Assembly: GCF_040448685.1 (NCBI RefSeq)
Contig: NZ_CP159290.1
Coordinates: forward strand, 186,001-250,000
Reading direction: 5' to 3'
DNA: 64,000 nt
Source: Cellulosimicrobium sp. ES-005
GTDB taxonomy: Bacteria; Actinomycetota; Actinomycetes; Actinomycetales; Cellulomonadaceae
A model generated the notes under the pieces. The model did not search any database. It was not told the origin of the DNA and worked only from the letters and a program-made list of their open reading frames with translations. The position numbers were made by a program, and so were the translations under genes. Of the stretch, positions 25,269-33,700 are shown piece by piece. The first letter of the stretch is position 1; each line of letters begins with the position of its first letter.

Positions 25269-26027
25269 TCACCGTCCGCGCGGGCGCTCCGAGGGGTCCC
25301 AGCCGGGCCGCGGGGCGCGCGCGGCGACCGACGCCTCGCGCGACCGGTACACCACGTACGGGCGGAACAGGTAGGGCACCGGCGCGGAGAACGCGTGCAC
25401 GAGCCGCGTGAACGGCCACAGGATGAACAGCAGGTTGGCGGCGACGATGTGGAGCTGGAACGCCGCGGGCACGCCCTCCATGAGCGCGGGCTGCGGCTGG
25501 AGGTACCACAGCGACCGGAACCAGGGGGAGATCGTCTCTCGGTAGTCGTACCCGTGGCCGCCGGCGAGGAGCTGCGTCTGCACGGTCGCCCACGACCCGA
25601 GCAGGATCGACGCCGCGAGGAACACGTACATCGTCTTGTCCATGCGCGTCGTCGCGCGGAAGACGGGACCGGTGGTGCGGCGCCGGTAGACGAGGATGAG
25701 CAGCCCGGCGACGAGCGCGACCGCCGCGATCGACCCCATGTACGTGGCGACGAAGTGGTAGGCGACCTCCTGGATGCCCACCGCCTCCGTCCACGACGTG
25801 GGGATGACGAGGCCCATGAGGTGCCCGAGGATCACGAACAGCAGCCCGAAGTGGAAGAGCGGGGAGCCGAGCCGCAGGAGCCGCTTCTCGTAGAGCTCGC
25901 TCGACCGCGTGGTCCAGCCGAACTTGTCGTACCGGTACCGCCAGACCGAGCCCACGACGAACACCGCGAACGTCACGTACGGGAACACGACCCACAGCAG
26001 GATCTCGCCCGTGCTCACCCCGCTCAT
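25269..26027 (-). CDS. narI: Respiratory nitrate reductase gamma subunit
   Basis: The 252-aa product is the diheme cytochrome b subunit with five helices. Heme-ligand histidines are visible in GSPLFHFGLLFVILGHLMG and in QLHIVAANLLFILWPFTRLVH. It passes electrons from menaquinol to NarH across the membrane. The extra C-terminal tail (SREASVAARAPRPGWDPSER) is polar. The ATG has GAGGAGC upstream and overlaps the narJ stop by 4 nt. Confidence 0.96.
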   Translation of the reverse strand: MSGVSTGEILLWVVFPYVTFAVFVVGSVWRYRYDKFGWTTRSSELYEKRLLRLGSPLFHFGLLFVILGHLMGLVIPTSWTEAVGIQEVAYHFVATYMGSIAAVALVAGLLILVYRRRTTGPVFRATTRMDKTMYVFLAASILLGSWATVQTQLLAGGHGYDYRETISPWFRSLWYLQPQPALMEGVPAAFQLHIVAANLLFILWPFTRLVHAFSAPVPYLFRPYVVYRSREASVAARAPRPGWDPSERPRGR

Positions 26028-26779
26028 CGCACCGCTCCTCCGGTTCGGCCGGACCCGCTGCCGTACGGCTCCAGCGCGAACGGCTCCATCCCCACGAGCT
26101 CGGCGGGCGGCCCCGCCGTCACGAGCTCGACGTACCGCTCCCGCGTGCGCGCGTCGAGCGGCGGCAGGGTGAGGCACACCGCCTCGACCAGCCCGGTCCA
26201 CGGGCTCGCCATGCTCTCGAGCGCGGTCCGCAGCACCTCGATCCCGTCGCGGTGCGAGGCGAGCAGCCCCGCGGCGATCGTGGCGTCGTCGCCCTCGGTG
26301 CGGGCCGAGAACTCGAGCACGGTCGGCAGGTAGTCGGGCAGCTCCGAGCCCGTGACCTCCCAGCCCGCGGCCCGGTACGCCTCGACGAACGCGACGAGGG
26401 CCGTCCCGCGCCGCCGGGTGTCGCCCGCGGCGTAGTACGACAGGTACATCGAGCACTTGCGCTTGAGGTCGAACGTCGCGACGTAGCGGGCCTGGAGCTC
26501 GCGCAGGCGCGTCGCGTCGGTGGGCGACGGCAGCACGTCGCAGAACGCGTCGAGGCGCTCGCGGACCGGCGCGGGCAGCCCTGGCGTCGAGGCCCGGACG
26601 GCGACGGCCGCGTCGAGCACGTCCGCGTCGGGGTAGGCGAGCAGCACGGACGCGGCCATGTGCGCCGTGCGGCGCTGGGTGTCCGACGCCGCGACCGGCG
26701 ACAGGTGGTCGGGCTGCGGCCCGCGAGGTCGTGCCCCGGGACGCAGCGCCGGGGTCGGGAGCAGGGAGCGCGTCCTCAT
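26024..26779 (-). CDS. narJ: Nitrate reductase assembly chaperone
   Basis: The 251-aa product has the NarJ/TorD-type helical fold with the diagnostic segment FDLKRKCSMYLSYYAAGDTR, then RGTALVAFVEAYRAAGWEV and ELPDYLPTVLEFSA. It inserts the molybdenum cofactor into NarG and holds back immature NarGH. An N-terminal extension of about 35 residues precedes the conserved part. It overlaps both narH and narI by 4 nt. Confidence 0.95.
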   Translation of the reverse strand: MRTRSLLPTPALRPGARPRGPQPDHLSPVAASDTQRRTAHMAASVLLAYPDADVLDAAVAVRASTPGLPAPVRERLDAFCDVLPSPTDATRLRELQARYVATFDLKRKCSMYLSYYAAGDTRRRGTALVAFVEAYRAAGWEVTGSELPDYLPTVLEFSARTEGDDATIAAGLLASHRDGIEVLRTALESMASPWTGLVEAVCLTLPPLDARTRERYVELVTAGPPAELVGMEPFALEPYGSGSGRTGGAVR

Positions 26780-28635
26780 CGGGTGCCCCCGTCGGGCTCG
26801 ACGCCAGGCCCGTTCCCGGGTGCCGGTCCGCCCGCCGGTCCGGCCGCCGGTCGACCGGGCGTCGACGGGCCGGGGATCGTGTCGTGGCGCGCGTCCTGCC
26901 GACCCCCGGGCAGCGAACCGGGGCACCCGGGCGTGACGCCGCCGGTCCCGGTACCCGCGCCGGTCCCGCCGGTCGTCGCGTCCTCGCCCGGCGGGAAGAG
27001 CCCGGGCGGGCGGCCGTTGCCGTCCCAGTTGAGGAGGTTCACGCGGCCCGGTGTCGAGGGCCCGTACGGCGAGTCCGCCGTCTGGCGCGCCTGGAGGACG
27101 TGGAAGTTCTCGACCGCGACGGGCACCGGGCTCCCCGACGTCTCGCCGAACGGGCCGCCGCCGGTGAGGCCCATGCCGCCCATGCCGGGGCCGCCGTCGT
27201 AGTCGAGGGAGCAGGACAGCTCGTCGAGCTCGCGGGCGATCTCGGTGTGGGCGGTGGGGATGACGTACCGGTCTTCGTACTTCGCGATCGCGAGGAGGCG
27301 GTACATCTCTTGGATCTCGGCGCCGGTCATGCCGACGGCGGTGGCGGTGTGTTCGTCGGGTTCGTGGCCGAGGTTGAGGTCGCGCATGTAGGAGCGCATG
27401 GCGGCCAGGCGGCGTAGGACGCGTTCGACGGGGGCGGTGTCGCCGGCGGTGAAGAGTCCGGCGAGGTATTCCAGGGGGATGCGCAGCTTCGAGATGGCGG
27501 CGAACAGGGTGCGTCCGTCTTCGCCGTCGTTGCCGGAGGCGGCCACGACGTCGACGACGGGGGACAGGGGTGGGATGTACCAGACCATGGGCAGGGTGCG
27601 GTACTCGGGGTGCAGGGGCAGGGCGACCTCGTAGCGGGTGATGAGGTCCCAGATGGGGGAGTGTTGGGCGGCGGTGATCCAGTCCTCGGGGATGCCCTCT
27701 TGTCGTGCGGCGGCGATGACGGCGGGGTCGTTCGGGTCGAGGAAGACGGCGCGTTGGGCGGCGAGGAGGTCGTGCTCGTCCGCCACGCTCGCGGCTTGGG
27801 TGACCTTGTCGGCGTCGTACAGGACGAGGCCGAGGTAGCGCAGGCGTCCGACGCAGGTCTCGGAGCACACGGTGGGCAGGCCGACCTCGATGCGGGGGTA
27901 GCACAGGGTGCATTTCTCGGCTTTGCCGGTCTTGTGGTTGAAGTAGACCTTCTTGTAGGGGCAGCCGGTGACGCACATGCGCCACCCGCGGCACTGGTCC
28001 TGGTCCACGAGGACGATGCCGTCCTCGGCCCGCTTGTACATGGCGCCGGAGGGGCAGGACGCGACGCAGGCGGGGTTGAGGCAGTGCTCGCAGATGCGGG
28101 GCAGGTAGAACATGAACGTCTTGTCGAGCTCGGTCGCGACGTGCTCGGACATGTGCTGCAGGACCGGGTCGTCGGCCATGGTGGTGGTGGAGCCGGCGAG
28201 GTCGTCGTCCCAGTTCGCCGACCAGGAGATGGTCATGTCCTTGCCCGTCAGCAGCGACGTGGGGCGGGCGACGGGGGTGTGGGGGCCCTGGGGGGCCGAC
28301 AGGAGCATGTCGTACTCGTACGTCCACGGTTCGTAGTAGTCGTGGATGGAGGGCAGGACGGGGTTGGAGAAGATCGTGGCGAGCTTCTTCAACCGGCCCC
28401 CGGCGCGCAGCTTCAGCTTGCCCTTCGTGGTCCGGACCCAGCCGCCCTGCCAGCGTTCCTGGTCCTGGTAGGTGCGCGGGTACCCCAGCCCGGGACGGGT
28501 CTCGACGTTGTTGAACCACACATACTCGACCCCGGTCCGGTTCGTCCAGGCCTGCTTGCACGTGACCGAGCACGTGTGACACCCGATGCACTTGTCCAGG
28601 TTCATCACCATCGACATCTGCGCCATCACCCGCAC
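26776..28635 (-). CDS. narH: Respiratory nitrate reductase beta subunit
   Basis: The 619-aa product carries the four ferredoxin-like cysteine groups: CIGCHTCSVTCK near residues 16-26, CEHCLNPACVASCPSG, CRGWRMCVTGCPYKK, and CTLCYPRIEVGLPTVCSETC. The Trp in CRGWRMC is the usual NarH substitution that leaves a 3Fe-4S cluster. It conducts electrons from NarI to NarG. About 100 C-terminal residues are an unusual Pro/Gly/Thr-rich low-complexity extension. A GTG start fits the GGGAGG 8-13 nt upstream; an ATG three codons later is the alternative. It overlaps narJ by 4 nt. Confidence 0.95.
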   Translation of the reverse strand: MRVMAQMSMVMNLDKCIGCHTCSVTCKQAWTNRTGVEYVWFNNVETRPGLGYPRTYQDQERWQGGWVRTTKGKLKLRAGGRLKKLATIFSNPVLPSIHDYYEPWTYEYDMLLSAPQGPHTPVARPTSLLTGKDMTISWSANWDDDLAGSTTTMADDPVLQHMSEHVATELDKTFMFYLPRICEHCLNPACVASCPSGAMYKRAEDGIVLVDQDQCRGWRMCVTGCPYKKVYFNHKTGKAEKCTLCYPRIEVGLPTVCSETCVGRLRYLGLVLYDADKVTQAASVADEHDLLAAQRAVFLDPNDPAVIAAARQEGIPEDWITAAQHSPIWDLITRYEVALPLHPEYRTLPMVWYIPPLSPVVDVVAASGNDGEDGRTLFAAISKLRIPLEYLAGLFTAGDTAPVERVLRRLAAMRSYMRDLNLGHEPDEHTATAVGMTGAEIQEMYRLLAIAKYEDRYVIPTAHTEIARELDELSCSLDYDGGPGMGGMGLTGGGPFGETSGSPVPVAVENFHVLQARQTADSPYGPSTPGRVNLLNWDGNGRPPGLFPPGEDATTGGTGAGTGTGGVTPGCPGSLPGGRQDARHDTIPGPSTPGRPAAGPAGGPAPGNGPGVEPDGGTR

Positions 28636-28720
28636 GACGCCACCCCCTCCCGCGCCGACGACACCCTGCCCGCGGCCGGGCCCCGCGCCGTTCCGCTCCG
28701 GGTCACGAGTGTCACGCGTG

Positions 28721-31700
28721 TCACGAGTACCGCACCTCCTGGCTGCGTCGGCGGATGACGGTCATCTCGTCGCGCTGGTTCCCCGTGGGCCCGAGGTAGT
28801 TGAACGCGTAGGAGAGCTGGGCGTACCCGCCCGCGAGGTGCGTCGGCTTGAGGAGGATGCGCGTGAGCGAGTTGTGGATGCCGCCGCGCAGCCCGGACGT
28901 CTCGGCGAGCGGGACGTCGATCGTGCGGTCGGTCGCGTGGTGCATGTACACCGTGCCCTCAGGCATCCGGTGGCTGACCACCGCCCTCGCCACGACCACG
29001 CCGTTGCGGTTGTACGCCTCGATCCACTCGTTGTCCGCGACCCCGATCTTGGCGGCGTCGGCGGGCGACATCCAGACGTTCGGGCCACCGCGGGACAGGG
29101 ACAGCATGAAGAGGTTGTCCTGGTACTCCGAGTGGATCGACCACTTGTTGTGCGGCGTCAGGTACCGCACCGCGACCTCGGCGTGACCGCCGGAGGCGGG
29201 GTAGCCCGACGGCGACGTGTCGCCCACGACCGGCGAGTCGCCGAACAGGCGGTGCATGTCGAGCGGCGGCCGGAAGATCGGCATGTGCTCGCCGAGCTCG
29301 ATCATCCAGTCGTGGTCGAGGTAGAGGTGCTGGCGACCCGTGAGCGTGTGCCACGGCTTGAGCCGCTCCACGTTGACGACGAACGCCGAGTACCGGCGGC
29401 CCCCGTGCTCCGACCCGGACCACTCGGGAGAGGTGATGACCGGCGTCGGGCGCGACTGCACGTCCGGGAACGTCACGCGCTTGCCCTGCTCGTCCAGGGC
29501 GAGGTCCGCGAGCCGGGTACCCGTGCGCTGCTCCACGTGCTCGAACCCCTGCACCGCGAGCCGGCCGTTCGTCGTCCCCGACAGCGCGAGGATCATCTCG
29601 CACGCGTGCGTGTCGCGGTCCAGGCGCGGGCGCCCGGCCGCAGGACCGTCCTGGACGAGGCCGTTGCGACGTCCGAGGTCGGCGACCTCGGGCGCGGGCG
29701 AGAAGTGCACGCCCTTGGTCACCATGCCCGCCTTCTCCGTGAGCGGGCCGAGCGACGCCATGCGCGCGGCGAACGCCGGGTAGTCCCGCTCGACGACCAC
29801 GAGCTTCGGCATCGTCACGCCCGGCACGAGCTCGCGCTCCGTCACGGGCAGGCCCGAGTCGGTGAGCGCGCCGTGCGGGACCGCCATCTCGTCCGGGGTG
29901 TCGTGCGCGAGCGGCGCCGCGACGAGGTCCTCCCGGACCCCGAGGTGCGTCACCGCGAGCTCGGACACCTTCCCCGCCAGCGTGTGGAAGATGTCGAAGT
30001 CGGTCCGCGTCTGCCACGGCGGGCTGATCGCCGGGTTGAACGAGTGCACGAACGGGTGCATGTCCGTCGAGGACAGGTCGTGCTTCTCGTACCAGGTGGC
30101 CGCGGGCAGCACGACGTCGGAGAACAGCGTCGTCGACGTCATGCGGAAGTCGAGCGTGACGAGCAGGTCGAGCTTGCCCTGCGGCGCCTCGTCCCGCCAG
30201 GTCATCGACCGCGGGCGGCGCTCGGGGCTCGACTCGGCCGCGTTGACCGCGGCGTCCGTGCCGAGCAGGTGCTTGAGGAAGTACTCGTTGCCCTTGCCCG
30301 ACGACCCGAGGATGTTCGCGCGCCACACCGTCACGACGCGGGGGAAGTTCGCGGGGTCGTCCGGGTCCTCGCACGCGAAGCGCAGGTTCCCGGCCTTGAG
30401 CTCGTCGACCACGTGCTGCGCGGGTTCCTTGCCCGCCGCACGGGCCTCGTCCACCAGGTCGAGCGGGTTGCGGTCGAACGTCGGGAAGCTCGGCATCCAG
30501 CCGCGCTGCGCGGACTCGACGAGCGTGTCCGCCGTCGTGCGCCCGGAGAACTGTCCCTGCGCGAGCGGCGACGCGAGCGCGTCCGCGGGCAGGCCGTCGT
30601 AGCGCCACTGGTCCGTCGCGAGGTACCAGAACGCGGTGCCGATCATCTGCCGCGGCGGGCGCGACCAGTCCAGGCCGCCCGCGTACTGCGCCCAGCCCGT
30701 GACCGGCCGGCACTTCTCCTGCCCCACGTAGTGCGCCCACCCGCCGCCGTTCACGCCCTGGCAGCCGGTGAGCGTCGTGAGCGCGAGCATCGCGCGGTAG
30801 ATCGTGTCGGAGTGGAACCAGTGGTTGGTGCCCGCACCCATGATGATCATCGAGCGACCGCCCGAGTCCAGCGCGTTCTGCGCGAACTCCCGCCCGATGC
30901 GCTCGGCCGCCGCGGCCGGGACCCCGGTGAACCGCTCCTGCCACGCGGGCGTCGCGGGCGTCGCGTCGTCGTCGTAGCCCGTGGGCCATTCGCCGGGCAG
31001 CCCCAGCTCCGGGCGGTTCACGCCGTACTGCGCGAGCAGCAGGTCCAGCACCGTCGTGACGAGCCGCCCGCCGACGCGGCGGGCCGGGACCCCGCGCACG
31101 ACGACGCCCGCGCCGCCCAGGTGAGCGGCGGCCTCGTCGCCCGGCGTCGGGTCGAGGTCGAACCGCGGCAGCGCGACGGCGACCGTCTCGTAGGTGAGCT
31201 CCGCCGAGGGAGAGCCCTGGTCGGCCGAGGTAGAGCCCTGGTCGGGCGAGGTAGAGCCCTGGTCGGCCGAGGTAGAGCCCTGGTCGGTCGACGTCGGTCG
31301 CCCGGGGACGGTGTCGCGAGTGGGGGCGGCCTGCGGGGCACCCCAGAAGACCCCGTGCGGGTCGGCGACCGAGAGCAGCGGGTCGATGTCGCCGAGGTCG
31401 AGGTTCCAGCGGCCCGCGTCGGCCTCGCCGTAGCGGTGGCCGAGGCTCCCGTTCGGGACGCGCGGCGTGCCGTCGGCGTCGAGCACGACGGTCTTGAAGC
31501 GCGCGTTCGAGGAGGCGGCGTCGTCGTCGCCGGGGCGCCCGACGCCGTCGGGCAGGTCCGCCGCGGTGAGGAACTTCCCCGGGACGTACGTGGCGCGGCC
31601 GGGCCCCGGCGCGTCGCCGTGCTCGTCGAGGACGACGAGGTGCGGGAGGTCGGTGAAGCGCGCCGCGTACTCGGCGAACTGCGGGGTGCGGCGCTGCGCG

Positions 31701-32683
31701 TAGTGCTCGGTGAGGATGACGTGGCCCATGGCCTGGGCGAGGGCGCCGTCGGTGCCGGGATGGGGTGCGAGCCACTCGTCGGCGAACTTGGTGTTGTCGG
31801 CGTAGTCGGGGGAGACGACGACGACCTTCTGCCCGCGGTAGCGGGCCTCGGCCATGAAGTGGGCGTCGGGGGTGCGCGTGACCGGGACGTTGGAGCCCCA
31901 CATGATGCAGTAGGTGGAGTTCCACCAGTCGGCGGACTCGGGGACGTCGGTCTGGTCGCCGAACACCTGGGGGGAGGCGACCGGGAGGTCGGCGTACCAG
32001 TCGTAGAACGACAGCATGCTCCCGCCCAGGAGCTGCACGAACCGCGAACCCACCCCGTGCGACACCATCGACATCGCGGGGATGGGGGAGAACCCGGCGA
32101 CGCGGTCGGGTCCGTAGGTCTTGATGGTGTGGACGTGGGCGGCGGCGACGATCTCGGCGGTCTCGTCCCAGGTGGCGCGCACGAGCCCGCCCTTGCCGCG
32201 CGCCGACTTGTAGGCGCGGGCCGACTCCGGGTCGGACGTGACCTTCTCCCACGCGAGCACGGGGTCGCCGCCCACCTCGTCCTTCGCCCGCCGGTACAGG
32301 TCGAGCAGGGTGCCGCGGACGTAGGGGTAGCGCACGCGGGTGGGGGAGTAGGTGTACCAGGAGAACGCGGCGCCGCGGGGGCAGCCGCGGGGTTCGTACT
32401 CGGGGGAGTCGGGGCCGACGGAGGGGTAGTCGGTCTGCTGGGTCTCCCAGGTGATGATGCCGTCCTTGACGTAGACCTTCCAGGAGCAGGACCCGGTGCA
32501 GTTCACGCCGTGGGTGGAGCGCACGACCTTGTCGTGGGACCAGCGGTCGCGGTAGAACACGTCGCCCTGGCGCCCGCCGGTCAGGAACACCTGCCGCAGG
32601 TCGTCGGACACCCGCCCGCGCCGCAGGTGCTTGCCGAGCCGCAGCAGCGCGTCCTCGACGGGACCGTCCGACGTCGTCGTCAT
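28721..32683 (-). CDS. narG: Respiratory nitrate reductase alpha subunit
   Basis: The 1320-aa molybdopterin subunit shows the His/Cys [4Fe-4S] motif THGVNCTGSCSWKVYVKDG, the block FGDQTDVPESADWWN carrying the Asp that ligates Mo in NarG, GWAHYVGQEKCRP, and the C-terminal dinucleotide-binding YLTPHNKWSIHSEYQDNL. It reduces nitrate to nitrite on the cytoplasmic side. Residues about 466-493 are a tandem repeat of four 7-residue units (ADQGSTS type) encoded by 21-bp DNA repeats, not expected in the family. The ATG at 32683 has only a weak ribosome-binding site and overlaps the stop of a leader ORF by 4 nt, so translation is probably coupled. Confidence 0.96.
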   Translation of the reverse strand: MTTTSDGPVEDALLRLGKHLRRGRVSDDLRQVFLTGGRQGDVFYRDRWSHDKVVRSTHGVNCTGSCSWKVYVKDGIITWETQQTDYPSVGPDSPEYEPRGCPRGAAFSWYTYSPTRVRYPYVRGTLLDLYRRAKDEVGGDPVLAWEKVTSDPESARAYKSARGKGGLVRATWDETAEIVAAAHVHTIKTYGPDRVAGFSPIPAMSMVSHGVGSRFVQLLGGSMLSFYDWYADLPVASPQVFGDQTDVPESADWWNSTYCIMWGSNVPVTRTPDAHFMAEARYRGQKVVVVSPDYADNTKFADEWLAPHPGTDGALAQAMGHVILTEHYAQRRTPQFAEYAARFTDLPHLVVLDEHGDAPGPGRATYVPGKFLTAADLPDGVGRPGDDDAASSNARFKTVVLDADGTPRVPNGSLGHRYGEADAGRWNLDLGDIDPLLSVADPHGVFWGAPQAAPTRDTVPGRPTSTDQGSTSADQGSTSPDQGSTSADQGSPSAELTYETVAVALPRFDLDPTPGDEAAAHLGGAGVVVRGVPARRVGGRLVTTVLDLLLAQYGVNRPELGLPGEWPTGYDDDATPATPAWQERFTGVPAAAAERIGREFAQNALDSGGRSMIIMGAGTNHWFHSDTIYRAMLALTTLTGCQGVNGGGWAHYVGQEKCRPVTGWAQYAGGLDWSRPPRQMIGTAFWYLATDQWRYDGLPADALASPLAQGQFSGRTTADTLVESAQRGWMPSFPTFDRNPLDLVDEARAAGKEPAQHVVDELKAGNLRFACEDPDDPANFPRVVTVWRANILGSSGKGNEYFLKHLLGTDAAVNAAESSPERRPRSMTWRDEAPQGKLDLLVTLDFRMTSTTLFSDVVLPAATWYEKHDLSSTDMHPFVHSFNPAISPPWQTRTDFDIFHTLAGKVSELAVTHLGVREDLVAAPLAHDTPDEMAVPHGALTDSGLPVTERELVPGVTMPKLVVVERDYPAFAARMASLGPLTEKAGMVTKGVHFSPAPEVADLGRRNGLVQDGPAAGRPRLDRDTHACEMILALSGTTNGRLAVQGFEHVEQRTGTRLADLALDEQGKRVTFPDVQSRPTPVITSPEWSGSEHGGRRYSAFVVNVERLKPWHTLTGRQHLYLDHDWMIELGEHMPIFRPPLDMHRLFGDSPVVGDTSPSGYPASGGHAEVAVRYLTPHNKWSIHSEYQDNLFMLSLSRGGPNVWMSPADAAKIGVADNEWIEAYNRNGVVVARAVVSHRMPEGTVYMHHATDRTIDVPLAETSGLRGGIHNSLTRILLKPTHLAGGYAQLSYAFNYLGPTGNQRDEMTVIRRRSQEVRYS
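31205..31288 (-). repeat. Four 21-bp tandem repeats inside narG
   Basis: Plus-strand units begin at 31205, 31226, 31247 and 31268 with consensus CGAGGTAGAGCCCTGGTCGG plus one variable base. On the coding strand each unit is seven codons (xDQGSTS). The same unit occurs about 28 kb away at 59512-59574 between thiB and thiP. Confidence 0.95.
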
Positions 32684-32778
32684 GCCGTTCGCCCGCCGCC
32701 GGACGTCGAGGGCCGGGCACGGAGCGGTCGCGAGGGCCCGCGCACCGGCAGCACTGACGGCACGGACACGTACGACAT
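32680..32778 (-). CDS. Nar leader ORF, 32 aa
   Basis: On the minus strand, ATG at 32778 follows a near-ideal AGGAGG with 5-nt spacing and opens a 32-codon frame (MSYVSVPSVLPVRGPSR, then an Arg/Ser/Gly-rich end). Its TGA overlaps the narG ATG by 4 nt, in a different frame from narG. As narG lacks a good ribosome-binding site, this looks like a leader that couples or controls narG translation. The peptide resembles no known protein. Only sequence geometry supports it; expression is not shown. Confidence 0.6.
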   Translation of the reverse strand: MSYVSVPSVLPVRGPSRPLRARPSTSGGGRTA

Positions 32779-32822
32779 GCGGGCCTCCTGGGCGAGCAGG
32801 GACGGCGGGTCGGTCCACAGCC

Positions 32823-32828
32823 ACTATG
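32823..32828 (-). promoter_or_regulatory. Putative -10 of the nar operon
   Basis: Minus-strand CATAGT is the best TANNNT-like box upstream of the leader ORF; transcription would begin near 32816. No clear FNR or NarL box is seen in the 230 nt between narG and mog. Confidence 0.35.
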
Positions 32829-32901
32829 CCCAGAACGGGCGGATCGCGCGCGCCGAGCGCGACGCGCCCGACACCCCGCCCTACCCGGCCACGCGGGTCG
32901 C

Positions 32902-32907
32902 TACCGT
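32902..32907 (+). promoter_or_regulatory. Leaderless -10 hexamer of the mog gene
   Basis: TACCGT ends 6 nt before the ATG at 32914. Confidence 0.6.
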
Positions 32908-32913
32908 GGCGCC

Positions 32914-33423
32914 ATGAGCCAAGCCACCGGACCGGCCGCGGACGCGACCGTCGCCGTCGTCACCGTGTCCGACCGCTGCTCGCGCGGCGAGGCGGAGGAC
33001 CGCTCGGGACCGCTCCTCGCGGGGCTCCTGGAGGCGGCGGGCTGGCCGGTCGTCACGGACCTCGTGCCCGACGGCGTCGCCTCCGTCCGCGATGCCGTCG
33101 ACCGGGCCGTGGCCGGGGGAGCGCGCGTCGTGCTCACGACCGGCGGGACCGGCGTCGGGCCGCGCGACCTCACGCCCGAGGGGACGCGCGAGGTCCTGGC
33201 GCAGGAGCTCCCCGGCGTCGCGGAGGAGCTGCGCCGGCGCGGCGCCGCGCACGTGCCGGCCGCCGTGCTGTCGCGCGGGCTCGCGGGGATCGCGTCGGGC
33301 CCGGAGGGCCGGGTGCTCGTCGTGAACCTGCCCGGCTCGACGGGCGGCGTGCGCGACGGCTGGGCGGTCCTGGAGCCGCTCCTCCCGCACGTCCTCACCC
33401 AGCTCGACGGCGGCGACCACTGA
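32914..33423 (+). CDS. mog: Molybdopterin adenylyltransferase-like protein (MogA/MoaB)
   Basis: The 169-aa product has the MogA/MoaB fold: VAVVTVSDRCSRGEAEDRSGPLL, the substrate-binding TTGGTGVGPRDLTPEGTR, and the closing VNLPGSTGGVRDGWAVLEPLL. It adenylates molybdopterin before molybdenum insertion by MoeA. It is leaderless and divergent from narG, which places cofactor synthesis beside its main user. Confidence 0.92.
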   Translation: MSQATGPAADATVAVVTVSDRCSRGEAEDRSGPLLAGLLEAAGWPVVTDLVPDGVASVRDAVDRAVAGGARVVLTTGGTGVGPRDLTPEGTREVLAQELPGVAEELRRRGAAHVPAAVLSRGLAGIASGPEGRVLVVNLPGSTGGVRDGWAVLEPLLPHVLTQLDGGDH

Positions 33424-33460
33424 CACCAGGCGATCCGTGCCTGCTCGGCGCGGGGCCGGG

Positions 33461-33697
33461 TCAGCCGCCTGCGAACGGGGGCAGGACGTCGACCGTCTCG
33501 TCCGTGCCGATCGGGGTGGCGTCGGTGGACGCGCGGATGCCGCCGACGAGGAGCGAGCAGCGGGGGAGCACGTCCGCCAGGGCGGGGTGGCGGGCGACGA
33601 GCGCGGCGTGCAGCTCGCCGGCCGTCGTCGCGTCGACGCTCTCCGTCTCGGTGCCGGCGGCGTCGCGCGCCCCGGCGAAGTAGCGGACGGTCACCAT
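33461..33697 (-). CDS. moaD: Molybdopterin synthase small subunit (MoaD/ThiS-like)
   Basis: The 78-aa product has the beta-grasp fold with VTVRYFAGARDAAGTETESV and LPPFAGG at the C-terminus, the Gly-Gly end that is thiocarboxylated for sulfur transfer. It would donate sulfur to precursor Z with MoaE, which is not in the window. It lies 3 nt downstream of the DUF6457 gene in the same operon. Confidence 0.9.
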   Translation of the reverse strand: MVTVRYFAGARDAAGTETESVDATTAGELHAALVARHPALADVLPRCSLLVGGIRASTDATPIGTDETVDVLPPFAGG

Positions 33698-33700
33698 CGG

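Noticed and set aside
32684-32824. A 47-residue N-terminal extension of NarG starting near 32824
   Set aside because: It would begin inside the likely -10 box, has no ribosome-binding site and no homology; the strong Shine-Dalgarno in this stretch serves a different frame (the leader ORF).
32684-32913. FNR or NarL binding boxes in the nar-mog intergenic region
   Set aside because: I looked for TTGAT-N4-ATCAA and paired TACYYMT heptamers and saw none good enough to report.
28586-32917. A 1443-codon open frame on the plus strand opposite narG
   Set aside because: It is the antisense shadow of narG in a G+C-rich sequence. Its translation is Arg/His/Val-rich low complexity without motifs, while the minus strand encodes a full nitrate reductase.
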